The notes under the pieces are model-generated. The model was not told where the DNA came from and ran no database searches. It saw only the letters and a list, made by a program, of their open reading frames with translations. This document shows positions 45,194-53,258 of a stretch of DNA of 64,000 nucleotides, piece by piece. The stretch is from Bacillota bacterium (GTDB lineage: Bacteria > Bacillota > Sulfobacillia > JAJYWN01 > JAJZPE01): the NCBI GenBank assembly GCA_021787335.1, contig JAJYMC010000024.1, forward strand, positions 19,693 to 83,692. The letters are read 5' to 3'. Position 1 is the stretch's first letter. Each line of letters opens with the position of its first letter. The position numbers and the translations under genes were made by a program.

Positions 45194-46704
45194 TTCGTTC
45201 TTTCCCCCAACGCCTGCCGGGCGACCTCACGGTCGTCGAAGTGGATGGTCCGGTCCTTGAAGATCTGATACGTCTCGTGACCCTTGCCGGCGATGACCAC
45301 CACGTCGCCCGGCTCGGCCTTACCGACAGCCGCGCGGATGGCCTCCTCGCGATCGGGCATGGACGTGTATCCCCAGCGCGGCGGACGGCCCCCGATGCCG
45401 GCCTCGATCTCCCGGATGATGGCCATCGGGTCCTCGCTGCGCGGGTTGTCGCTGGTGATGATGGCGAAGTCGGAGTAGCGGCCGGCGATATCGCCCATGA
45501 TCGGCCGTTTGGTGCGGTCACGGTCACCCCCGCAGCCGAAGACGGAGATGACTCGGCCACGGGCGAAGTCCCTGGCCGTCTGGAGGATGTTCTCCAGGCC
45601 GTCCGGGGTGTGGGCGTAGTCGACGATGACCGTGAAGTCCTGCCCGGCGTCGACCCGTTCGAGCCGGCCCGGAACGGCCCTGGCGGCGGCCAGGATATCG
45701 GCCATCTCTTGGACCGCCATCCCCTCGGCCAGCCCGACGCCCATCGCCGCGAGGGCGTTGTAGGCGTTGAACCGTCCGGTCAGGCTGAGGCGGACGGGCA
45801 CTCGGCGCCCCGCGGCCTCGAGGGTGAAGCTGAGCCCGCCGGCCTCGACGGACAGGTCGTGGGCGCGAAGGTCGGCCGGCTTGGTCAACGAGTAGGTGAT
45901 GACCGGCACCTTGCAGGCCCTGACGAAGGCCTCGTGGTTCGGGTCGTCGGCGTTGATGACGCCGGCCTTCGGGCCGGTCTTCGGGTGGCCGGCGTAGGTC
46001 TCCCCGAGGCGCTCGAACAGCTTGGCCTTGGCCTTCAGGTACTGCTCGAAGGTATGGTGGAAGTCCAGGTGGTCCTGGGTCAGGTTGGTCAGGACGCCGA
46101 TGTCAAACTCGCACCCGTCGACCCGGTGCAGCTCGATGGCGTGCGAGGAGACCTCGAAGGTGACGGCGTACGACCCGGCGTCGGCCATCTGCCGAAACAG
46201 GCTCTGAAGGTCCGATGACTCGGGCGTCGTCCGTTCGACCGGCAATTCGCGGTCGTCGACGATGTTGTGGATGGTCCCGATCAGCCCGACCTTCCGCCCG
46301 CCGGTGGAAAGCAGGGTCCGGACGAGGTGGGTGGTCGTCGTCTTGCCGTTCGTCCCGGTCACCCCGATGACCCTGAGGGCCTTCGAGGGATGGCCGTAGA
46401 ACTCGGCCGCGGCCAGGGCCAGCGCCTGCCTGGAACTGGTGACCTCGATCACCGGAACGCCCGCCGGGATGGGCGGCCGCATGGCTTCCGGCTTCTCCAC
46501 GAAGACACAGGAAGCGCCCTTGGCGAGGGCCTGCGGGATGAAGTCGTGTCCGTCGCGGACGAAGCCCTTGATGGCAAAGAAAGCCGTCCCGGCCTCGACC
46601 CGTCGCGAGTCATAGGCTAGGCCGTTGACCTCGATGTCGGTCGGCCCACGCTGACTGGTGACGCCGGCCGGCGCGACCGCCTGTAGGATCAGCGCCAAAC
46701 GCAC
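45190..46704 (-). CDS. murE: UDP-MurNAc-tripeptide synthetase, meso-DAP type
   Basis: A 504-residue Mur ligase adding the third stem residue. ATP loop VIGVTGTNGKTTTTHLV (about 112-128), VDYAHTPDGLENIL, and the substrate loop TSDNPRSEDP. DNPR at that place is characteristic of meso-diaminopimelate enzymes, in contrast to lysine-adding ones. GTG start behind GGGGGG. It lies 59 bp downstream of the PASTA transpeptidase. Confidence 0.96.
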   Translation of the reverse strand: MRLALILQAVAPAGVTSQRGPTDIEVNGLAYDSRRVEAGTAFFAIKGFVRDGHDFIPQALAKGASCVFVEKPEAMRPPIPAGVPVIEVTSSRQALALAAAEFYGHPSKALRVIGVTGTNGKTTTTHLVRTLLSTGGRKVGLIGTIHNIVDDRELPVERTTPESSDLQSLFRQMADAGSYAVTFEVSSHAIELHRVDGCEFDIGVLTNLTQDHLDFHHTFEQYLKAKAKLFERLGETYAGHPKTGPKAGVINADDPNHEAFVRACKVPVITYSLTKPADLRAHDLSVEAGGLSFTLEAAGRRVPVRLSLTGRFNAYNALAAMGVGLAEGMAVQEMADILAAARAVPGRLERVDAGQDFTVIVDYAHTPDGLENILQTARDFARGRVISVFGCGGDRDRTKRPIMGDIAGRYSDFAIITSDNPRSEDPMAIIREIEAGIGGRPPRWGYTSMPDREEAIRAAVGKAEPGDVVVIAGKGHETYQIFKDRTIHFDDREVARQALGERTK

Positions 46705-46763
46705 TCCGATACCCCCCGAGGCTGTGCCCTGTCCCCTAGTGTATACGTAACGTGGTTATTTTA

Positions 46764-48881
46764 TCAAGGAGGGGGCGTCTGGAACTGGACGTTGACAATC
46801 GCCCCCCGCTTCACTTTGACCCCGGGCAACGGGTCCTGGGCCGTGGCCAGGCCGCTGCCGCTCGGGTTGATCTTCAGCCCGAAAGACCCGAGGATCTCCC
46901 CGGCCTCGCGGATGGTCTTACCCATTATTGACGGAACGAGGACCTCGCCTGTTCCCACTTCGCCCGTCGGCCCGACCTTGAGGATGACGGTCGTCCCCTG
47001 AGGGACCTGGACGCCCCCTGGCGGTAACTGCTCGATGACCCGGTCGCCGTCGCCCTCCACCCGCCAGGCCAGGCCCTTCTGATAAAGGCTGTTCTTGGCC
47101 TGGGCCAGTTCCTGGCCGACGACCTCGGGAACGGCCACCGACGGCTTCTCGTTCTTCTGGGCCTTGGCCGGGTCGAAGCGGATCGGGATCTCCAGGTACC
47201 GGTAAGCGTCCTTCATGATGTCCTTGAAGACCGGGGCGGCCACCTGGCCGCCGAACTGCTCGTAGCCTCCCGGCTCGTCGACGACGACCAGGGTCACCAG
47301 GCGCGGGGCGTCGGACGGCCCGAAGCCGACGAACGAGGCGATGTGGGCCTCGGTCGAGACCCGGCCGTTGACGACCTTCTGCGAGGTGCCGGTCTTACCG
47401 GCGAGGTGGTAGCCCTCGATGTAGGCCGACTTCCCGGTGCCTTCCTCGATGACCCGTTCCATGGCCACGGAAAGCTCGCGGGCGGTCTGCTGGGTGACGA
47501 CCCGCCGAACGGCGTTGTCGGTGAAGCTCTTGATGACCTTACCCTCTGGCGACCTTATCTCCTTGACGAGGTGCGGCCGGACCAGGGTCCCGCCGTTGGC
47601 GATGGCGGCGATGGCCGTGATCATCTGGATCGGGGTCGTCGTCAGGGTCTGGCCGAAGGACATCTCGGCGATGTCCAACGGGGTGGCCTTGGCCCTGGGG
47701 GTGACTATCCCGCGGGCCTCGCCGGGCAGGTCGATGCCGGTCAGGTCGAGGAACCCGAAGGCCTGGAGGTACTTGTAGAACTTATCGGTCCCCAGGCGAT
47801 TCATCCCGACCTGGATGAAGCCGATATTGCACGAGTTCTTGATGACGTCAGAGAAGGTCTCGCTACCGTGACCGCCGGCCTTCCAGCAGTGCAGGAGGGC
47901 CCCGGGGACGCGGAGGGTGCCGCCGCAGTAGAAGAGGTCGGTCATCCTGACCACGCCCTCGTCGAGGGCGGCGGCCGCGGTGACCGGCTTGAACACCGAG
48001 CCAGGCGGGTAGGTGTCGGAGATGGCGATGATCCGCCGGTTCTCCTCGGGGTAGTCCTGCCAGTGGTTGGGGTCGAAGTCGGGGCGGTTGGCCAGGGCCA
48101 GGATCTCCCCGTTGTTGGGGTCCATGACGATGGCCATCCCCCGCTTGGCCTGGTGCTCGACCATCATCTTCTCCAGGTCGCGTTCGGCGATGAACTGGAG
48201 GGTCTCATCGATGGTCAGGACCAGGCTGTTGCCGTCAATGGCGGGGATATAGCGGTTGAGGCCCTCAGGGATCTCCCGGCCCTGGGCGTCGGTCTCGATG
48301 ATCCGCCGCCCGGGCGTGCCCCTGAGGTCATTGTCGTACTCATATTCAAGCCCGCCGAGGCCCTGGCTGTCGATGCCGGCGATGCCCAGGACGGACGAGG
48401 CCAGGTTGGCCTTGGGGTAGAAGCGTTGGGACTCCTGAGTCAGCTCGATGCCCTGGAGCTTGCCCTGCTGCTGCAACTGCTTGATCTTGATCGAGGTCGC
48501 GTCGTCGATCTTCCGCTTGAGCCAGACGAACCAGACCCGCTGCTTGAGTTTGGCCAGGGTGTCGTTGTAGTCGACGCCGAGGACCTCAGCGAGCAGCTTG
48601 GCCGTCTCCTCCGGCGCCTTGACCTGAATGGGGACCGCCGCTACCGAGTCAACGTTGACGCTGATGGCCAACTCCTTGAAGTTGCGGTCATAGATGACGC
48701 CGCGCCTGGGTTCGATCGGCACGTCGCGGGTCCGCGCCTCATCGCCCTTGGCCCGTAGTTCCTCTCCCCGGACCAGCTGCAGCCAGCCCAATCGGCCGAT
48801 CAATAGCCCGATGCAGACCAGAGCAAATAGAAAAAGAAAGGCTACTCTTTTTCTCATGCTCATGCCCGGCACTGAGACCAA
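46764..48881 (-). CDS. PASTA-domain transpeptidase (SpoVD/PbpB-like class B PBP)
   Basis: A 705-residue septal penicillin-binding protein. One membrane helix (about 12-34), dimerisation domain, then the transpeptidase domain with Ser295 in YPPGSVFKP (SxxK), a KNSCN-type SxN motif and KTGTS near residue 495. Two PASTA domains end it (about 575-640 and 645-704). SpoVD and PbpB share this layout in Bacillus, and only one is present in this cluster. TTG 48881 lies 8 nt after AGGAGGA; ATG codons 18 and 24 bases further in are alternatives. Confidence 0.93.
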   Translation of the reverse strand: MVSVPGMSMRKRVAFLFLFALVCIGLLIGRLGWLQLVRGEELRAKGDEARTRDVPIEPRRGVIYDRNFKELAISVNVDSVAAVPIQVKAPEETAKLLAEVLGVDYNDTLAKLKQRVWFVWLKRKIDDATSIKIKQLQQQGKLQGIELTQESQRFYPKANLASSVLGIAGIDSQGLGGLEYEYDNDLRGTPGRRIIETDAQGREIPEGLNRYIPAIDGNSLVLTIDETLQFIAERDLEKMMVEHQAKRGMAIVMDPNNGEILALANRPDFDPNHWQDYPEENRRIIAISDTYPPGSVFKPVTAAAALDEGVVRMTDLFYCGGTLRVPGALLHCWKAGGHGSETFSDVIKNSCNIGFIQVGMNRLGTDKFYKYLQAFGFLDLTGIDLPGEARGIVTPRAKATPLDIAEMSFGQTLTTTPIQMITAIAAIANGGTLVRPHLVKEIRSPEGKVIKSFTDNAVRRVVTQQTARELSVAMERVIEEGTGKSAYIEGYHLAGKTGTSQKVVNGRVSTEAHIASFVGFGPSDAPRLVTLVVVDEPGGYEQFGGQVAAPVFKDIMKDAYRYLEIPIRFDPAKAQKNEKPSVAVPEVVGQELAQAKNSLYQKGLAWRVEGDGDRVIEQLPPGGVQVPQGTTVILKVGPTGEVGTGEVLVPSIMGKTIREAGEILGSFGLKINPSGSGLATAQDPLPGVKVKRGAIVNVQFQTPPP

Positions 48882-48955
48882 AGGAGCCTTCCTCCTCTTA
48901 CGAAGCCTTTACAGTTGGTGAACCATTGCCGGCCTGCCCGTCATCCCCCTCGCGG

Positions 48956-49522
48956 TCACTCCCAGCCATCAGCGCGGGCCTGGCGCATCGTCGTCAGCCA
49001 GCGGAAGACCCGGCGGGCGATGTCGGCGAAAGCGCGCCCACCACGGTCGGCCGCCACCAGCGCCGAGTTCGGGACGGGCGCCACGGACGCCTTGGCCACC
49101 GTCCGGCTCCCGCCGAGGAGGTCGCTCCGGAAGCCGTAGGCGTCGGCGTCGGCGGCGTTGGTCACGGCGGCGACGCGGAAGTGGTCAGGCTGCTTCATCC
49201 TGAGCTTGGTCGTGGCCAAAGCCCGGATCTGCTCGAGGCTCTGGGCCTGAGCGAGTTCCAGGTGAAGGGATTCGTTCTCGCGCTGCAGCTGAGCCAGCTG
49301 CTTCTGGAGGGCCCCGAGGCGGTACCCCTCATTGACGGCGGCCAGCGAACGGGCGGTGAGGGTGAACGCCACGGCCGCACACACCAACAGGAAGGCCAGG
49401 TAAACTGCCCTCGGGTCGGTACGTACTCTTCGGGCCGCCGCCCGGGCTTTCCTGCCGTCCGCGCGTTCCGCGGGGCGCAAAAAACGCCGTTGGGCGAGAG
49501 CCAGTTCTTCCGCTGCAATCAA
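48956..49522 (-). CDS. ftsL: FtsL-like divisome protein
   Basis: A 188-residue bitopic protein in the ftsL place of the dcw cluster. A basic cytosolic segment precedes a membrane helix (about 38-60) and a short leucine-zipper-type coiled coil (about 68-95; LGALQKQLAQLQRENESLHLELAQAQSLEQIRALA). The extracytoplasmic tail of about 85 residues is longer than in Bacillus FtsL. TTG 49522 lies 9 nt after AGGAGG. FtsL is poorly conserved, so the call rests on layout and position. Confidence 0.8.
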   Translation of the reverse strand: MIAAEELALAQRRFLRPAERADGRKARAAARRVRTDPRAVYLAFLLVCAAVAFTLTARSLAAVNEGYRLGALQKQLAQLQRENESLHLELAQAQSLEQIRALATTKLRMKQPDHFRVAAVTNAADADAYGFRSDLLGGSRTVAKASVAPVPNSALVAADRGGRAFADIARRVFRWLTTMRQARADGWE

Positions 49523-49544
49523 GGTTATTCGCCTCCTGAAGCCC

Positions 49545-50573
49545 TTAGAACGCTGCTTCGACGGCCCGGAGCTTGGCACTGCGGGCCCTGGGGTTGTCGG
49601 TGAGTTCGACGTCGCTTGGTGTGACTGGTTTCTTGGTCAGGACGTGAAAGCGGCCCTCAGCCGCTTCTTTGAACGTCCTCTTGGCCTCACGGTCTTCGAG
49701 TGAATGGAAGGAGATGACCACCACGCGTCCCCCCGGCTTGACCGCCCGGAGGGCCGCCGCGAGTCCGGCCCTCACCGCTTCAATCTCATTGTTCACCGCG
49801 ATCCGCAGGGCCTGGAAGGTCCGTTTGGCCGGGTGCGGCCCGTGCCGCCGAGCGCCGGCCGGGATGGCCGCCTTGATCACTTCGACCAACTCGCCGGTGG
49901 TCTCGATGGGCCGGCGGGCCCTGGCTTCGACGATGAACTGGGCGATCCGTCTCGCCCAGCGCTCCTCGCCGTATTCGAACAGGATGCGGGCCAGCTCGGC
50001 CTGGTCCCAGCCGTTGACCACATCGTGGGCCGTCACCGGCTGGCCCGCATCCATCCGCATGTCGAGGGGGGCGTCATGCATGTAACTAAATCCTCGTTGA
50101 GGTGTGTCGAACTGTCTTGAAGACGCCCCCAGGTCAAAAAGAACGCCGTCCACAGGAGGGATCGCATGTGACGAAAGGACTTGGTCTAGTTCGGCGAAGT
50201 TGGCGTGGATGAGGGTTGCCGATGAGCCGGCCGAGTCTGTGAATTCCCTTTCGTCTGTGTCGGTCGGGCCAGGACTTGGGACCCATCCCTGAGTCTCGAG
50301 TCTCTTTGCGGCGATCGCTAGTGCTCCGGCGTCTTGGTCGACCCCGACGAGCTTGCCGCGCGGCCCGATCCTGGCCAGGATCTCTAGCGTGTGTCCTCCC
50401 TCGCCCAAGGTGCAATCGATGTAGATGCCCCCGGGACGGCAGTCCAGAAACTCGATGGCCTCCTTCAATAATACCGGCCGGTGGTAGTCGCCGGTCGCCC
50501 GGCCCTCTTCTTCGGCCCGGTCAAACTCGGGTTCAGATACCGATGTCAACGATCTTTTCCGCGATTTGTTCAT
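49545..50573 (-). CDS. rsmH: 16S rRNA (cytosine-1402-N4)-methyltransferase
   Basis: A 342-residue SAM-dependent methyltransferase (MraW). YHRPVLLKEAIEFL, DCTLGEGGHTLEIL (SAM loop), DGVLFDLGASSRQFDTPQRGFSYMHDAPLDMRMD and ISFHSLEDREAKRTF are family hallmarks. A segment of about 25 residues rich in Thr/Ser/Asp near residue 98 is longer than usual. ATG 50573 overlaps mraZ by 41 bases and lacks a clear ribosome site; TTG 50549 is an alternative. Confidence 0.95.
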   Translation of the reverse strand: MNKSRKRSLTSVSEPEFDRAEEEGRATGDYHRPVLLKEAIEFLDCRPGGIYIDCTLGEGGHTLEILARIGPRGKLVGVDQDAGALAIAAKRLETQGWVPSPGPTDTDEREFTDSAGSSATLIHANFAELDQVLSSHAIPPVDGVLFDLGASSRQFDTPQRGFSYMHDAPLDMRMDAGQPVTAHDVVNGWDQAELARILFEYGEERWARRIAQFIVEARARRPIETTGELVEVIKAAIPAGARRHGPHPAKRTFQALRIAVNNEIEAVRAGLAAALRAVKPGGRVVVISFHSLEDREAKRTFKEAAEGRFHVLTKKPVTPSDVELTDNPRARSAKLRAVEAAF

Positions 50574-50964
50574 ATGAAGCTTCGGTCTTCTCCCGGAAAG
50601 CTTCCCATTCAGCCTTGGCCCAGATCTCGACCCTGGTGGCCACGCCGATGATGACGACGTCCTTGTCGATCCTGGCGTGCTCCTTGAGGTTACTCGGGAT
50701 GACCACCCGTCCTTGCTTATCAACCTCGGCGTCGACGGCGCCGGAGAAGAAGAAGCGCGAGAACGAACGGGCGTCAGCCCTGGTAAAGGGCAAGGCTTTG
50801 AGCTTTTCCTCTAACTTGGACCATTCGTCAGCGGCGTATGCGAAGAGGCAGTTGTCCAGGCCCCGGGTGATGACGAAGGAATCCCCCAGCCCTTCGCGGA
50901 ACTTGGAGGGTACCGTCAGGCGATTCTTTTCATCCAGCGCGTGCTGGTACTCTCCTTTGAACAC
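50533..50964 (-). CDS. mraZ: Transcriptional regulator MraZ
   Basis: A 143-residue protein with two SpoVT/AbrB-like halves (DEKNRLTVPSKFRE near residue 12 and DKQGRVVIPSNLKEHA near residue 83). It forms a ring that binds direct repeats upstream of its own operon. GTG 50964 gives the usual start MFKGEYQH and lies 8 nt after AGGTGG; a GTG 12 bases upstream is less fitting. It heads the dcw cluster, and MraZ-box repeats lie about 200 bp upstream. Confidence 0.96.
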   Translation of the reverse strand: MFKGEYQHALDEKNRLTVPSKFREGLGDSFVITRGLDNCLFAYAADEWSKLEEKLKALPFTRADARSFSRFFFSGAVDAEVDKQGRVVIPSNLKEHARIDKDVVIIGVATRVEIWAKAEWEAFREKTEASYEQIAEKIVDIGI

Positions 50965-51101
50965 TTGGGGGACCACCTATCGTACCGGCGGCCGTCGGCC
51001 GCTCCGGGGTCTTTAGAAGGATCGCGGCGCCAAAGGGGGGTCTAGCTTAGAAGCAAGGGGTTCCGGCGTCGCGAGCGAATCTCTGTGGTGTCGGTGGTGA
51101 C

Positions 51102-51155
51102 CGAAGGTCCCAAACCTTCGATGCGGTTGGGGGTGGCGGCGGGTTCTGACCCGCC
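51102..51155 (-). promoter_or_regulatory. Two hairpins in the mraZ leader
   Basis: A perfect stem CGAAGGT/ACCTTCG (51102-51120) and a second, GGCGGGT/ACCCGCC (51138-51155), lie between the MraZ boxes and mraZ. Neither has a T tract. If the promoter is at or above the boxes, they lie in the 5' leader. Confidence 0.5.
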
Positions 51156-51160
51156 CGGCC

Positions 51161-51210
51161 TGTCCCCCACTTCTCCCCACTTTCACCCACCTAGGACGAC
51201 ATTTCTCCAC
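51161..51210 (-). promoter_or_regulatory. MraZ-box direct repeats upstream of the dcw cluster
   Basis: On the minus strand three adjacent 10-bp units, GTGGGTGAAA, GTGGGGAGAA and GTGGGGGACA, lie at 51161-51190. A fourth related unit (GTGGAGAAAT) is in phase at 51201-51210, one unit being skipped. GTGGG-type repeats with 10-bp period are the known operator form for MraZ in Bacillota and Mollicutes. No clear -10/-35 pair was found nearby. Confidence 0.8.
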
Positions 51211-51327
51211 CCCCAGTTAATCTCCTGCTGCGGGGCGAAGAAAATTTTCCAGTCGCGGTGGGGCTTGCCCGGCGATGGATGCCGGCCCCAGCTAGAGTGG
51301 GCTTGAATGGCCCTTGCCTTTAGCCGA

Positions 51328-51363
51328 ATAAAGAGGCCCGGACGCCTTGTGGCGTCCGGGCCT
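51328..51363 (-). terminator. Rho-independent terminator after the ABC permease genes
   Basis: AGGCCCGGACGCC, a 4-nt loop and GGCGTCCGGGCCT are followed on the minus strand by CTTTATT. It separates the ABC operon from the dcw cluster. Confidence 0.85.
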
Positions 51364-51396
51364 GTGTCATTCAGAGCCGTCAGTGGTTCAGGAGGT

Positions 51397-52263
51397 TCAC
51401 CTCAGGCGCGGGTCGGACCGCTCAGCCAGACCGTCGGCGACGAGGTTGAAGCCGAGGATGGTCGCCGCGATGAGGGCCCCGGGGAAGATGGCCATCCAGG
51501 GCGCCAGGGTCAGGAAGCTCTGGGCTTCCTGCAACATCAGGCCCCAGCTCGCGGAGGGCGGTTGAACGCCCAGCCCGAGGAAGGACAGGGCCGCTTCGGC
51601 CAGGACGGCCGTGGAGAAGGCGATGCTGGCCTGGACGATGAGGGCGGGGGCGGCGTTGGGCAACAGGTGACGGCGGGCGATCTGCCAGTCGGTGGCCCCG
51701 GCGGCCCGGGCCGCCTCGACAAAGAGCTGCTGCCTGAGGCCGATGATGAGGCTGCGGGTCAACCGGGCGAAGGCCGGCACCTCGGCCAGGCCGATGGCCA
51801 CCGTCACCTGGCGGAGGCCCGGTCCCAGCACGGCGACCAGAGCCAGGGCCATGATCAGCGGCGGGAAGGCGTACAGCCCGTCGATCAACCGCATCAGGAC
51901 CTCGTCCACCAGGCCGCCGCGGTAGCCGGCGAGGGCCCCGAGGGCCAGGCCGAGGGTCCCGGCGATGACCGCCACGCCCAGGCCGACCTCGACCGCCGAG
52001 CCGGCGCCCTTGAGGGCACGACTGAAGGTGTCCCGGCCGAACTCGTCTGTCCCGAAGAGGTGGGCCGCCGTAGGCGGTGCGGCCCGGTGGGTCATGTCCA
52101 TCCGCGCGGGGTCGACCGGCGTCCAGACGGCGCCGATGACCGCCAGGGCGACGACCAGGGTGGCCAGGGCCAATCCGACCGACAGGTTGGTGCGGCGCCG
52201 CCGGCTGAGCTTCAGTGGGTTGGGCTCCCGGCGACCGGGCCGGGGGCGGCCACGTTCGATCAT
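51397..52263 (-). CDS. Peptide-type ABC transporter permease (DppC/OppC)
   Basis: A 288-residue permease with six membrane segments. GTDEFGRDTFSRALKG near residue 70 and the EAA loop EAARAAGATDWQIARRHLLPNAAP (about 183-206) are typical of DppC/OppC, as is LSFLGLGVQPPSASWG. It imports peptides, opines or nickel in relatives; the substrate is not identifiable. It overlaps the upstream permease by four bases and ends the operon. Confidence 0.92.
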   Translation of the reverse strand: MIERGRPRPGRREPNPLKLSRRRRTNLSVGLALATLVVALAVIGAVWTPVDPARMDMTHRAAPPTAAHLFGTDEFGRDTFSRALKGAGSAVEVGLGVAVIAGTLGLALGALAGYRGGLVDEVLMRLIDGLYAFPPLIMALALVAVLGPGLRQVTVAIGLAEVPAFARLTRSLIIGLRQQLFVEAARAAGATDWQIARRHLLPNAAPALIVQASIAFSTAVLAEAALSFLGLGVQPPSASWGLMLQEAQSFLTLAPWMAIFPGALIAATILGFNLVADGLAERSDPRLR

Positions 52264-53219
52264 CCGCCCACCTCCCCTGACCTGGTCCGCGGGTCGATGG
52301 CCCCGTAGCTCAGGTCGACCGCCAGATTGACCAGGGAGACGACGACCACGAAGAAGACGACCAGGCCCTGGACCAGGGGTAGGTCGCGGTTGGAGACGCC
52401 CCCGAGGAGGAGCGTGCCCAGCCCGGGCAGGGCGAAGACCCGCTCGACGACGACGCTGCCGGCCAGAAGGGCGCCGACCTGAAGGCCGGCCGAGGTGACG
52501 ACGGGGATGACCGCGTTCCGCAGGCCGTGGCGGAAGAGGACGCGCCCCTCGGGCACACCCTTGCCCCGGGCGGCCTGGATGTAGTTGGCGGCCAGGGACT
52601 CGTTCATCGATGCCCGGGTGAGCCGGGTCAGCACGGCCGCCCTTCCTACGGCCAGGGTCAGGGCGGGCAGGATGAGATACTCAAGGCCGGCCAGGAAGCC
52701 CTCCTCGCGGCCGGCGTAGCCGCCCGGCGGCAGGAGGTGCAGGTTGAGCGAGAAGACCATGATGCCGAGGATGCCAAGCCAGAAGCCGGGGATGGCCAGC
52801 CCGAGTTGCATGAAGAAGGTCGCCCACCAGTCCACGGGCTGCCCGCGCCGGGCCGCGGCGAGCACCCCGAGGGGGATGCCGATGGCCGCGGCGATCAAGA
52901 TGGCCAGGGTGGCCAGGGCCGCGGTCAGGGGCAGGCGCCCAAGGATGAGGCTCAGCACGGATTGCTGGTAATGAATCGAGCGACCGAGGTCGCCCCGGGC
53001 GAGCCCGCCGATCCAGGCCGCGAAGCGCACGCCGAGAGGGCGGTCAAGGCCGAGTTCGGCCCGGACCGCCTGGAGCGAGTCCGGGGAACCCTCCAGGCCC
53101 ACGATGACCTGAGCGGGGTCCCCCGGCAGGATGTTGAAGACGAAGAAGCTCAGAGTGGAGGCGATGAGGATGGTCAGGACCAGCCCGGCCAGGCGCCTCC
53201 CGATAGCTCTCACCGTCAA
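52260..53219 (-). CDS. Peptide-type ABC transporter permease (DppB/OppB)
   Basis: A 319-residue permease. The N-terminal helix is followed by FNILPGDPAQVIVG, a DppB hallmark. Later segments are RLPLTAALATLAILIAAAIGIPLG and the EAA loop ANYIQAARGKGVPEGRVLFRHGLRNAVIPVVT. GLGTLLLGGVSNRDLPLVQG follows. It forms the channel with the downstream DppC-type subunit. Gap to the binding-protein gene: 39 bp. Confidence 0.92.
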   Translation of the reverse strand: MTVRAIGRRLAGLVLTILIASTLSFFVFNILPGDPAQVIVGLEGSPDSLQAVRAELGLDRPLGVRFAAWIGGLARGDLGRSIHYQQSVLSLILGRLPLTAALATLAILIAAAIGIPLGVLAAARRGQPVDWWATFFMQLGLAIPGFWLGILGIMVFSLNLHLLPPGGYAGREEGFLAGLEYLILPALTLAVGRAAVLTRLTRASMNESLAANYIQAARGKGVPEGRVLFRHGLRNAVIPVVTSAGLQVGALLAGSVVVERVFALPGLGTLLLGGVSNRDLPLVQGLVVFFVVVVSLVNLAVDLSYGAIDPRTRSGEVGG

Positions 53220-53258
53220 CGGCGTGGCCTCCGGATCGCTTGCGCATGATGCCTCGCG

